Assembly: GCF_001528745.1 (NCBI RefSeq)
Contig: NZ_BCNS01000208.1
Coordinates: 1-52,847 of the forward strand
Direction of reading: 5' to 3'
Source of the DNA: Marinobacterium profundum
GTDB lineage: Bacteria; Pseudomonadota; Gammaproteobacteria; Pseudomonadales; Balneatricaceae
DNA length: 52,847 nt
Under the pieces are notes generated by a model. The model worked only from the letters and a program-made list of their open reading frames with translations, ran no database searches and had not been told where the DNA came from. Shown piece by piece: positions 1-7,626 of the stretch. Each line of letters starts with the position of its first letter. Position 1 is the first letter of the stretch. The translations under genes and the position numbers were made by a program.

Positions 1-54
1 GGTTGAGTATTGTCGGACAACCTCCTTGACCCGCTCCGTTTTCAATCCGAATGA

Positions 55-73
55 CGGGCTGCACTGCAGCCCG
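55..73 (+). promoter_or_regulatory. Hairpin just before dctQ, likely intercistronic
   Basis: A perfect 9-bp inverted repeat (CGGGCTGCA / TGCAGCCCG, 1-nt centre) lies 12 nt before the dctQ start. TRAP operons usually run dctP-dctQ-dctM, and dctP should lie just left of the window. A hairpin here could limit read-through or stabilise the dctP transcript so that binding protein exceeds permease. That role is inferred; only the palindrome is seen. Confidence 0.4.
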
Positions 74-85
74 TGCGGAGGCTTC

Positions 86-670
86 ATGTCTACCCTTTCC
101 AACACCCCAACACCTGCCGAAGACAGCCCTATTCACGACTCTATGGTCGGCGGCGAACGCAATGGCCTGGACCGGGTCATTTCACGCTTTGGTGCAGCAG
201 CGGCCTGGCTGGTTTTTCTGGCCATGGCCATCAGCGTATTCGAAGTCATCATGCGCTATGTCTTCGATTCGCCCACATCCTGGGTACACGAAAGCGTGGT
301 CTTTCTGGTCGCGGTGAGCTTTGCCCTTGGCGGGCCTGCAACCCTGGCCAAAAACCGGCATATTCGCGTGCGCGTACTCTACGACAGCGTCAAACCGGAA
401 TTTCGTATCTGGTTCGACCGTTTCAACGACTTTGTAACTCTTGGCTTTTGCGTCGCCATGTCCTATGCGGCTTTCAACATGTTCTGGCGCGCTTCTCACA
501 ATCCGCTGGGTGAATGGCAACTCGAGCGCTCGGGCACATCCTGGAACCCACCTATGCCTGCTCTCACCAAGGGTATCATCCTGTTTGCCCTGGGCCTCAT
601 GATGCTGCAGGCGCTGTTGCACCTGATCCAGTCGTGCCAGCGCGCACAAGGCACCGAGGAGTCCCGTTAA
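86..670 (+). CDS. dctQ: TRAP transporter small permease (DctQ family)
   Basis: This is the small membrane subunit of a tripartite ATP-independent periplasmic transporter, which takes up organic acids or related solutes using an ion gradient. The 194-aa protein has about four hydrophobic segments, and the first two carry the family pattern of a VMRYVF-like stretch followed by W-hE. The ATG at 86 is chosen because GGAG lies 5 nt upstream; an in-frame start at 26 has no such site. The stop overlaps the dctM start by one base, so the two are translationally coupled. The binding protein gene is not in the window, so the substrate cannot be read from here. Confidence 0.9.
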   Translation: MSTLSNTPTPAEDSPIHDSMVGGERNGLDRVISRFGAAAAWLVFLAMAISVFEVIMRYVFDSPTSWVHESVVFLVAVSFALGGPATLAKNRHIRVRVLYDSVKPEFRIWFDRFNDFVTLGFCVAMSYAAFNMFWRASHNPLGEWQLERSGTSWNPPMPALTKGIILFALGLMMLQALLHLIQSCQRAQGTEESR

Positions 671-1974
671 TGGATATTGCCAACGCTACCTTTTTGATGG
701 TCGGGCTGATTTTCGCCCTGCTGGTCACCGGCCTGCCGCTGGCCTTTATTACTGGCCTGATAGCCATGGCCTTTACCTTTGGCTGGTTCGGCAGCAACGC
801 CCTGCCGCTGGTCACCAGCCGGGTGTACGGTTTTGTTACTGAGTATTCGCTGGTGGCGGTTCCCATGTTTGTACTAATGGCGTCCTTGCTGGATCGCTCC
901 GGCATCGCCAAGGATCTGTTCAATGCCATGCGCATGTTTGCCGGTCGCCTGCCCGGTGGCGTGGCGGTACAGACCATAGTGGTGGCCTTTTTCCTGGCGG
1001 CACTGTCCGGCATTATCGGCGGTGAGATTGTACTGCTTGGTATTCTTGCCCTGCCGCAGATGCTGCGCCTGGGTTACGACAAACACCTGTCCATAGGCGT
1101 GGTCTGTGCCGGCGGGGCGCTCGGCACCATGATGCCGCCCTCCATCGTGCTGATCATCTACGGCATGATCGCCAGCGTGTCGATCGCCGACCTCTTTACC
1201 GCCGCCATTACGCCTGCGGTCATTCTGATGGCCTCCTACATCGCCTATGTGCTGGTACGCTGCATCCGCAATCCCGCCATGGGGCCGCCGCTGCGCCCGG
1301 AAGATGACAACACCGGCTTTAACAGCAAGCGCCAGGCACTAAAAGCGATTATTGTGCCGGGGATGATTGCAGGCCTGGTGCTGGGCACCATTTACGGCGG
1401 CATTGCCTCGGTGACTGAAGCCGCCGCCATGGGCGTATTCGGTGTGCTGCTGGCCATAGTACTGCGCGGCGAATTCTCCTTGAAGGTGATGCATATCAGC
1501 CTGGGTCAGACGATGATCACCTGCGGCATGATTATCTGGATCGGCATCGGTGCTGCAGCCCTGGTGGGCGTCTACAACCTGATGGGCGGGAATCGCTTTG
1601 TGTCCGGCATGATTAACGGACTGGACGTGGCACCGATCGTTATCATTCTGGTGATGATGGCCATACTGCTGGTACTGGGGCTCTTCCTCGACTGGATCGG
1701 CATCGCCATGCTGGCCCTGCCGATCTTCGTCCCCATCGTAGTGCAACTGGGCTTTGATCCGGTGTGGTTCGGTATCCTGTTCGCCGTAAACATGCAGGTA
1801 TCCTTCCTGTCGCCACCCTTTGGCCCGGCCGCGTTTTACCTCAAGGGCGTAGCCCCGCCGGAGGTCAGCCTCAAGGATATTTTTATCGCCGTGCTGCCCT
1901 TTATCGCCCTGCAACTCTGTGTACTTGCGCTATTACTGGCGTGGCCACAAACCGCGCTCTGGATGCTTAACTGA
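670..1974 (+). CDS. dctM: TRAP transporter large permease (DctM family)
   Basis: This is the 434-aa inner-membrane transport subunit of the TRAP system, belonging to the ion transporter superfamily. Many hydrophobic helices are visible along its length. The conserved MMPPSI stretch near residue 155 and the SPPFGPAAFYLKG stretch near residue 380 are typical of DctM substrate/ion-binding re-entrant loops. It starts on the last base of the dctQ stop codon. No further gene of this operon follows, so it ends here. It differs clearly from the second DctM at 14387-15667, so the two transporters probably have different substrates. Confidence 0.92.
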   Translation: MDIANATFLMVGLIFALLVTGLPLAFITGLIAMAFTFGWFGSNALPLVTSRVYGFVTEYSLVAVPMFVLMASLLDRSGIAKDLFNAMRMFAGRLPGGVAVQTIVVAFFLAALSGIIGGEIVLLGILALPQMLRLGYDKHLSIGVVCAGGALGTMMPPSIVLIIYGMIASVSIADLFTAAITPAVILMASYIAYVLVRCIRNPAMGPPLRPEDDNTGFNSKRQALKAIIVPGMIAGLVLGTIYGGIASVTEAAAMGVFGVLLAIVLRGEFSLKVMHISLGQTMITCGMIIWIGIGAAALVGVYNLMGGNRFVSGMINGLDVAPIVIILVMMAILLVLGLFLDWIGIAMLALPIFVPIVVQLGFDPVWFGILFAVNMQVSFLSPPFGPAAFYLKGVAPPEVSLKDIFIAVLPFIALQLCVLALLLAWPQTALWMLN

Positions 1975-2025
1975 GGCTTGGGCGGGAAAGCAGCTCGCTG
2001 TAACCCGCAGTCAGCCGCCCGTCAC

Positions 2026-2078
2026 GCTGTTCTGTGATAGTGTTAATCACCCCAGAAAAACACAGATCACAGAACAGC
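2026..2078. promoter_or_regulatory. Long inverted repeat before the GGCT-like gene
   Basis: A 13-bp perfect inverted repeat, GCTGTTCTGTGAT and its complement, has a 27-nt loop that itself contains a GTGTT/AACAC pair. It lies between the dctM stop and the gene at 2092. It could terminate dctM transcription, although no T-run follows, or it could be a structured leader or operator for the downstream gene. The function is not determined. Confidence 0.4.
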
Positions 2079-2091
2079 TGCAGAGCCTGAC

Positions 2092-2505
2092 ATGAACAGA
2101 CTTTTTACCTATGGCACCCTGATGGTGCCTGAAGTGATTGAAACCGTGATTGGCCGTCCGGCGGGTGAAAGCCTGAGTGCGACACTGAAGGAATATGTTT
2201 GCTATCAGGTACGGGGCAAGGCTTTCCCGGCAATCGTGCCCGATAGTGGCCAACAGACCCTGGGCCGACTGTACCAGGCGATTGACCAGGACGCGCTGGA
2301 ACGGCTTGATTTCTACGAGGGCAGCCTCTACCTGCGCTGCCAGGTAAAGGTTCAAATGCCTGATGGGACGAAGCTCGACGCCTGGACTTACGTGTTCACA
2401 CCCGAGGCATGTGTTCAGCTCACTGACCAGCCCTGGCAGCTGGACTACTTTGTCGAACGGCAACTCACCCAGTTTTTACATGGCTGCGCTCAACCGCAGA
2501 CCTGA
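2092..2505 (+). CDS. Gamma-glutamylcyclotransferase-like (AIG2/GGCT fold) protein
   Basis: A 137-aa protein of the GGCT/AIG2-like fold. It opens with the family signature YGTLM (residues 7-11) and has FYEG with a glutamate at about residue 76, the position of the catalytic acid in gamma-glutamylcyclotransferases. Members range from gamma-glutamylamine cyclotransferases to proteins without a known substrate, so the reaction is uncertain. It is probably cytosolic, with no signal peptide. The gene converges on mobA with a 4-bp gap between the stop codons, so the two are not in one operon. Confidence 0.8.
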   Translation: MNRLFTYGTLMVPEVIETVIGRPAGESLSATLKEYVCYQVRGKAFPAIVPDSGQQTLGRLYQAIDQDALERLDFYEGSLYLRCQVKVQMPDGTKLDAWTYVFTPEACVQLTDQPWQLDYFVERQLTQFLHGCAQPQT

Positions 2506-2509
2506 TCCC

Positions 2510-3133
2510 TCAATCCTCAGTCCTCAGCTCTCCATCCAACACTCCGGTCCCGGACTCATTCAGCAGCGCCTGCGCCTGTGCAAGCGCTGCCTGAGTGTTG
2601 ATATTCATGAACTCCTGCGCAGACTGGCAGTGACATTCAACATAGCCCTCCTGCTCCAGCCAGCCCCGCACCGCCCGCCGGCCTGTAGTCCGAAACCTAT
2701 CCAGCGATGCCGCCTTCGCTACCGGCACTATCAGGTGCAGGGTCTGCAGGTAGTCACCATCGTGCACCACCACTATTTGCTCGGGCGCCGCCGTGCTATG
2801 CGCAATCATTTGCTGGAAACTTGTCAGCGACACCAGCGGCGTATCACAGGGCGTAATCAGAAGATGGCTGCAGCTCAGCCCATGCAGCGCCCGGCTAATG
2901 CCGCTGAGAGGACCAAGACTGTCGCCTTGGTCCAACAGCAGACCATCGGCAACATTTGCGTAATCCGGCGCCTGATCGGCACGACAGCTAATCCAGACAT
3001 GCTCGGCACAGCTCCGCAGACGCGCCTCCAGATGATCGATCATGGGCCGCCCCGCCAGGCTGAGCAGTCCCTTGTCGCTCCCTCCCATTCGCCGGCCTTC
3101 ACCACCGGCCAGAATCAGCGCATCCAGCTTCAC
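2510..3133 (-). CDS. mobA: Molybdenum cofactor guanylyltransferase MobA
   Basis: MobA transfers GMP from GTP to molybdopterin to form the guanine dinucleotide cofactor used by DMSO-reductase-type enzymes. The 207-aa sequence opens with the nucleotidyltransferase signature LILAGGEGRRMGGSDKGL, followed by GPLSGI, the metal-binding PCDTP motif and a C-terminal FMNINT motif, all typical of MobA. The GTG at 3133 is preferred because AGGGG lies 6 nt upstream; a TTG six bases earlier touches that site. A molybdenum hydroxylase operon lies 4 kb away. Enzymes of that family normally use the cytosine form made by MocA, so a direct partnership is not implied. Confidence 0.9.
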   Translation of the reverse strand: MKLDALILAGGEGRRMGGSDKGLLSLAGRPMIDHLEARLRSCAEHVWISCRADQAPDYANVADGLLLDQGDSLGPLSGISRALHGLSCSHLLITPCDTPLVSLTSFQQMIAHSTAAPEQIVVVHDGDYLQTLHLIVPVAKAASLDRFRTTGRRAVRGWLEQEGYVECHCQSAQEFMNINTQAALAQAQALLNESGTGVLDGELRTED

Positions 3134-3276
3134 ACCCAACCCCTGTTATCAGATAAGAAAGTGCCCAGGCAGAGCGCAAAAAAGCCGCTGCCAGAAACGC
3201 AGATTCGCGACCATATACCAGCGACCGGCGTGACTCAAGCAACTGCAGGTGACTGCTGCATCTAAATGGATGATTA

Positions 3277-3730
3277 GCTACCCTGCGGCAGGTGACCAAA
3301 CAGGCGCTGACGCACCCTCTTTAGCTGACGGACTTCATAGGCTGGATACCATGCTGGCATCACCGCCGCTCCCCTTGCGCGACCAAAACAGCACGGACAC
3401 TTCAGGTACCCTGCGGCAGGTGACCAAACAGGCGCTGACGCACCCTCTTTAGCTGACGGACTTCATAGGCTGGATACCATGCTGGCATCACCGCCGCTCC
3501 CCTTGCGCGACCAAAACAGCACGAACACTTCAGCTACCCTGCGGCAGGTGACCAAACAGGCGCTGACGCACCCTCTTTAGCTGACGGGCTTCATAGGCTG
3601 GATACCATGCTGGCATCACCGCCGCTCCCCTTGCGCGACCAAAACAGCACGAACACTTCAGCTACCCTGCGGCAGGTGACCAAACAGGCGCTGACGCACC
3701 CTTTTTAGCTGACGGGCTTCATAGGCTGAG
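3277..3730. repeat. 128-bp tandem repeat derived from the 3' end of the adjacent gene
   Basis: Four copies of one unit start near 3279, 3407, 3535 and 3663, exactly 128 bp apart. The first three are full length; the fourth is the last 68 bp of the gene at 3658-4734. Each unit therefore carries the last 22 or so codons and stop codon of that gene plus about 60 bp that resembles a diverged, frame-broken version of the preceding codons. The copies nearest the gene match it best (GACGGGCTTC against GACGGACTTC in the outer two). No promoter or hairpin function was recognised. Confidence 0.92.
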
Positions 3731-4734
3731 TGCGTAGCATCACCGCTGAGCGACGACTCCCAGGCATTGCAATCCAGCAGCTGGATTTCATAGGGATAGA
3801 TGCTGCGCCGGCCATCCGGCAGCTTGACGATAAGCCGTTCGACAAACTTGAACATGCGAAAGGCGCGGTCACTAAAAGGGTTGTCACTGGACAACTCCGA
3901 TGACGGCAGCATGGCGCCCGCTGGCTGTTCAAGGATAAAGGGCGGCGCACTGACGCCATAGAGCCTATGTATTTCATCAAGCTCGGCAAGGGAGTTGCGG
4001 CTGCGCTCAGGCAGCTGATTGGCAAACATGATGATATTGCGGCTGCGCAGGAACTTGATCAGCAGCACCGCCGCAAAAATATCGTGCGTCACCAGCCGCA
4101 CACCCAGGCGATCGAACACCTCCAGCGCCAGGTTGCCGGGTTTGTGCAGCAACTTGGTCATAAAGCGCTCGAAGGGTTTTTCCTCCTTGATGTGGAAATC
4201 CACCAGCGGAATCTTGCAGTTTTCATCACCAATCCACTGCTGCCCCCCTTGCTCGAACAGAAAAGGCAAGAAGCGCGCGCGCACACTCTGCAGCGCCGCC
4301 TGGTGCGCTTCGATGTCCAAACTGAAGAGCGCATGAGTGGCACAGTGCAGCACCTTTAGCAGGACACAGGGCCAGTTGGGCCACTCACCGCTGGGCGGCT
4401 TTGCTGCGGCGACCAGCAGATCCTCGATCGGCATGCTGCGCCAGGGCTCGGGCACGGCCCCGAGCCACTGCCAGGGCAACACCACTTCATCCAGATAGCG
4501 AATGGCGCGCGCATGAATCTGCTCCATGGCGCGGCAATCGCCTGGATCGGTGGGATCAAAACCGTAGGCCTGCAGGAAACGGACGGCTGAGCGCTCGTCC
4601 GCCGCCGGCAACTGCTGCAGATCCACTACAGAACGGCCACCAATCAGGGTTTCAAGCGTGGACCAGGGAATATCAAGCTCCGCCGCACTGCTGAGTCTGG
4701 GCGCCAGAGTCGCCCCCTCTTCGCGTTTTGCCAT
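3658..4734 (-). CDS. Unknown protein with RelA/SpoT-like features
   Basis: A 358-aa soluble-looking protein of unknown function. Residues about 183-220 (KEEKPFER..KLL then FDRLGVRLV) and about 313-347 (YPYEIQLLD then HSAYEARQLKRVR) resemble, in order and spacing, the RelA/SpoT nucleotidyltransferase core, where a D-hGVRhV strand is followed by an EhQh strand and a W/H..YK helix. The match is distant and made by eye. It may belong to the uncharacterised TIGR04552/TIGR04562-type families, which is recalled and not checked. No membrane segment is evident. The 3' end lies inside a 128-bp tandem repeat, which could make the C-terminus prone to rearrangement. The gene is divergent from the acyl-CoA dehydrogenase. 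Confidence 0.6.
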   Translation of the reverse strand: MAKREEGATLAPRLSSAAELDIPWSTLETLIGGRSVVDLQQLPAADERSAVRFLQAYGFDPTDPGDCRAMEQIHARAIRYLDEVVLPWQWLGAVPEPWRSMPIEDLLVAAAKPPSGEWPNWPCVLLKVLHCATHALFSLDIEAHQAALQSVRARFLPFLFEQGGQQWIGDENCKIPLVDFHIKEEKPFERFMTKLLHKPGNLALEVFDRLGVRLVTHDIFAAVLLIKFLRSRNIIMFANQLPERSRNSLAELDEIHRLYGVSAPPFILEQPAGAMLPSSELSSDNPFSDRAFRMFKFVERLIVKLPDGRRSIYPYEIQLLDCNAWESSLSGDATHSAYEARQLKRVRQRLFGHLPQGS

Positions 4735-4820
4735 CGAGTCAGTCCATTTACAGCCAGAGAGCCCACCATGCTGCCGATAGCCAATGCTGTCAAGCGTGGC
4801 GCAACGCCTGCAATAGCAAA

Positions 4821-4838
4821 CTTTACGTTAAGGTAAAG
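4821..4838. promoter_or_regulatory. LiuR-like operator before the acyl-CoA dehydrogenase
   Basis: A palindrome, CTTTAC-N6-GTAAAG, lies 66 bp before the dehydrogenase start. It closely resembles sites bound by LiuR-type MerR regulators, which control branched-chain amino acid and acyl-CoA degradation genes. A TATAAA at 4845-4850 lies 17 bp after TTTACG, so the palindrome would overlap the -35 element. The regulator gene is not in this window. Confidence 0.5.
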
Positions 4839-4904
4839 CTCACGTATAAATAGGTATATTCCCTTATCATCCACCCTGTCCCCCAAAAAGCTGCGGAGCC
4901 CGCC

Positions 4905-6065
4905 ATGGACCTGTCACTGACCGAAGAACAAAGCCTGATTCAGGACACAGCGCGCCGTTTTGCAGAAGCAGAGCTGGCCCCCGTCGCCGCCGAGCTCGAT
5001 CGCACCGCCAATCATGCGCTGCTCAAACAGCACTGCGCCAAGCTCGCGGAACTCGGCTTCATGGGTCTGAACATCGACAGCGAGTACGGCGGCACCGAGG
5101 CCGGCGTGGTGGCCTTTAGCCTGGCGATTACCGAAATCGCCAGAGCTTGCGCCGCCACGGCCGTTACCATGTCGGTCACCAACATGGTGGCCGAAGTGAT
5201 ACAGGCGGTGGGGAACGACGCACAGAAAGCCGCCTATCTGCCCAAGCTTTGCAGTGGTGAGTACCTCAGTGGCAGTTTCTGCCTGACCGAGGCCGGTGCA
5301 GGTTCAGACCCGGCCTCAATGCGCACCCGCGCCGAGCAAACGGCCGATGGCTGGCGCATCAGTGGCACCAAGCAGTGGATTACCAGCGCAGAATTTGCCG
5401 GAGTTTTTGTAGTCTGGGCTGTCACAGATCCTGCGGCCGCCAAGGGCAAGGGCATCAGCTGCTTTCTGGTGGAAGCGAACAGGCCCGGTATCAGTGTAGG
5501 CCCGGCCGAACACAAAATGGGGCAGTGTGGCTCAGCCACCAACGAAGTGCATTTTGACGACGTCGAGATCCCCAAAAACGCACTACTAGGCAAGCTCAAT
5601 GATGGCTTTCGCATTGCTGTTTCGGAGCTTGCAGGTGGTCGTATTGGCGTAGGCTCGCTGGCCCTGGGTATTGGCCTGGCAGCAATGGACTACGCCACCC
5701 GCTACGCCACCGAGCGCAAGCAGTTCGGCCACGCTATCGCCGATTTTCAGGGCCTGCAGTGGATTATTGCCGATCGTGCCACTGAGCTAGAAGCCGCACG
5801 CCTGCTATTGATGAGCGCAGCCGATCGCAAGGAGAAGGGACAAAGCTTTGCCAGGGAAGCATCCATGGCCAAGCTGTTCGCCAGCGAAAAGGCCAACCAG
5901 GCCTGCTACAGCGCGCTGCAACTGCTCGGCGGTTACGGCTACATGTGCGAATACCCGCTGGAGCGCATGACGCGGGATGCACGCATTACCACTATTTACG
6001 AGGGTACCAGCGAAGTACAGCGCATCGTGATCGCCCGGGACATACTGCGCCAGTACGTTAACTAG
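4905..6065 (+). CDS. Acyl-CoA dehydrogenase
   Basis: A 386-aa FAD-dependent acyl-CoA dehydrogenase, which introduces the alpha-beta double bond in acyl-CoA degradation and passes electrons to ETF. The full family length is present. It has the N-terminal helical domain, the middle-domain motif CLTEAGAGSDP, and the C-terminal TIYEGTSEVQR with the likely catalytic glutamate at about residue 366, as in short/branched-chain and butyryl-CoA types. The position of this glutamate argues against isovaleryl-CoA dehydrogenase. An upstream LiuR-like palindrome suggests control with branched-chain or fatty acid catabolism. It stands alone between divergent and convergent neighbours. Confidence 0.92.
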   Translation: MDLSLTEEQSLIQDTARRFAEAELAPVAAELDRTANHALLKQHCAKLAELGFMGLNIDSEYGGTEAGVVAFSLAITEIARACAATAVTMSVTNMVAEVIQAVGNDAQKAAYLPKLCSGEYLSGSFCLTEAGAGSDPASMRTRAEQTADGWRISGTKQWITSAEFAGVFVVWAVTDPAAAKGKGISCFLVEANRPGISVGPAEHKMGQCGSATNEVHFDDVEIPKNALLGKLNDGFRIAVSELAGGRIGVGSLALGIGLAAMDYATRYATERKQFGHAIADFQGLQWIIADRATELEAARLLLMSAADRKEKGQSFAREASMAKLFASEKANQACYSALQLLGGYGYMCEYPLERMTRDARITTIYEGTSEVQRIVIARDILRQYVN

Positions 6066-6096
6066 AAGCCCCTCTCCCGCTCTTCACCTACCCCAA

Positions 6097-6978
6097 TCAA
6101 GGGGCAGCGCTGGCCTGAACATCGCGGGGCAGCTCACCGAACAGACGCTTGAACTCGCGGCTGAACTGGGACGGACTGCTGTAGCCCACCCGATAGGAGG
6201 TATCACTGGCCTGGTTGCCACTGAGCAGCATGGCGCGGGCGCGGTGCAGGCGCAGATTCTTGACGAACTGCATCGGCGACATCGAGGTGACCTGCTTGAA
6301 ATGCTCGTGCAGTGACGAGGCACTCATGCCGGCAAAGCGCGAAATGCTGTCGATATCCAGCGACTCATGGAAATGAGCCTCGATAAAATGCACCACCGGC
6401 GCAATACGGTTGGCACCTGCGTGACTGGTCACACAGTTGCGCAGCAGGTAGCCGCAGGGGCCCTTGAGCACCTCATAGTAAATCTGCCGCTGCAGCACAG
6501 GGCCGAGCACCTGTCGGTCCACCGGATCAGAGAGCGTTCCAACGAGCTGTACCAGGCACTGCTGCAACCGCTCGGTCACCAGAGTGGCACTGATAATCGG
6601 CGCTGCAGCGGCCCCCGATGGCAGGCTTCCCAGCGCTTCCATTTCCTGCAGTAACTGGCCCACAAGGTCTCGATCCACCGCCAGGCTCAGCCCCAGATAG
6701 GGCTTGTCTTCAGCGGCATCGACCACCTGTACATCCACCGGCAGCGTCAGGGAACTGATCAGATAATTGTGCTGATCATAACTGCAGGTATGCTCACCGT
6801 AAAAAATCTGCTTGCGCCCCTGGGCAATCACGCATATCGATGGCTCATAGACCGCAGGCATGCGCGCCGTAACACCACCACTGCGGTAGAGCGTCAGACC
6901 ATTCACCGCCGTGAGGCAGGCCCCATCGGCCTTGCCCTGAGCCGCTATGGCCTGCGCCAACTCTGAATTTAACCCCAT
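6097..6978 (-). CDS. AraC-family transcriptional regulator
   Basis: A 293-aa regulator with an N-terminal AraC_N-type cupin domain (roughly residues 25-165; note SICVIAQGRKQ and YLISSLTLPV) and a C-terminal double helix-turn-helix (roughly 190-285; note SISRFAGMSASSLHEHFKQVTSMSPMQF). It is divergent from the iorA-iorB-xdhC operon, which it probably controls; that is inferred from position. The ATG at 6978 is chosen because GGAGG stands 5-10 nt before it. Between 7088 and 7114 the shared upstream region holds GATCAC and GTGATC halves that may be part of an operator. Confidence 0.9.
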   Translation of the reverse strand: MGLNSELAQAIAAQGKADGACLTAVNGLTLYRSGGVTARMPAVYEPSICVIAQGRKQIFYGEHTCSYDQHNYLISSLTLPVDVQVVDAAEDKPYLGLSLAVDRDLVGQLLQEMEALGSLPSGAAAAPIISATLVTERLQQCLVQLVGTLSDPVDRQVLGPVLQRQIYYEVLKGPCGYLLRNCVTSHAGANRIAPVVHFIEAHFHESLDIDSISRFAGMSASSLHEHFKQVTSMSPMQFVKNLRLHRARAMLLSGNQASDTSYRVGYSSPSQFSREFKRLFGELPRDVQASAAP

Positions 6979-7154
6979 CAAACCCTCCAGCGCATATGCT
7001 CCACAATGGCGATAATTATGCCCCGCGCCGGCAAAGGCGTGCCATGACTAAATAGCAATTCTGGAGTTTTAGGCAAGTAGTTCGGATGATCACGCTATCA
7101 GCTGCGCAGTGATCGCGGCTAGATTATCCACTTATGCCAGTTCAGGAGAATCCC

Positions 7155-7613
7155 ATGCCCATTACGATCCAGGTAAACGGTGCCAGCCATGCGCTGGACG
7201 CCACGCCCGACACCCCCCTGCTCTGGGCCATCCGCGACCATGTGCACCTGACCGGTACAAAATTCGGCTGCGGCATGGCCATGTGTGGTGCCTGCACCGT
7301 TCATGTTGATGGCCAGCCAACGCGCTCTTGCGTCACCCCGATCTCGGCGGTGCAAGGCAAGGCAATCACAACCATCGAAGGTATCGAATCAGTGGTCGCA
7401 CAGGCGATACAGCAGGCCTGGATCGAACTTGAAGTCCCCCAGTGCGGTTACTGCCAGTCAGGGCAAATCATGTCGGCCACCGCCCTGCTGGAAAAAAACC
7501 GCCAGCCCAGCGATGCCGACATAGACGCCGCAATGGCGGGTAATATCTGCCGCTGCGCCACCTATGTCCGCATTCGCAGCGCCATCAAGCAAGCCGCCGC
7601 TCAGCTGGCATAA
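7155..7613 (+). CDS. iorA: (2Fe-2S) subunit of molybdenum hydroxylase, IorA-like
   Basis: This is the small electron-transfer subunit of a two-subunit xanthine-oxidase-family molybdenum hydroxylase such as isoquinoline 1-oxidoreductase. The 152-aa sequence shows the plant-type 2Fe-2S cysteines at about 39, 44, 47 and 59. The second cluster cysteines lie at about 97, 100, 132 and 134 (CGYC and CRC). The ATG at 7155 has AGGAG six bases upstream; an in-frame start at 7134 does not. The large subunit follows 13 bp later. There is no FAD subunit in the operon, as expected for the Ior type, which passes electrons to the respiratory chain. The real substrate is unknown. Confidence 0.88.
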   Translation: MPITIQVNGASHALDATPDTPLLWAIRDHVHLTGTKFGCGMAMCGACTVHVDGQPTRSCVTPISAVQGKAITTIEGIESVVAQAIQQAWIELEVPQCGYCQSGQIMSATALLEKNRQPSDADIDAAMAGNICRCATYVRIRSAIKQAAAQLA

Positions 7614-7626
7614 GAGGACTATCCAG

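Noticed and set aside
2510-3133. MocA (cytidylyltransferase) instead of MobA
   Set aside because: The RRMGGSDKGL and FMNINT motifs fit the guanylyl enzyme MobA, not MocA.
2363-3265. 300-aa plus-strand frame
   Set aside because: It is the antisense shadow of mobA, which has full nucleotidyltransferase motifs on the minus strand.
3249-3452. Small plus-strand frame across the 128-bp repeats
   Set aside because: It lies in repeat copies derived from the 3' end of a minus-strand gene and lacks a ribosome site or recognisable family.
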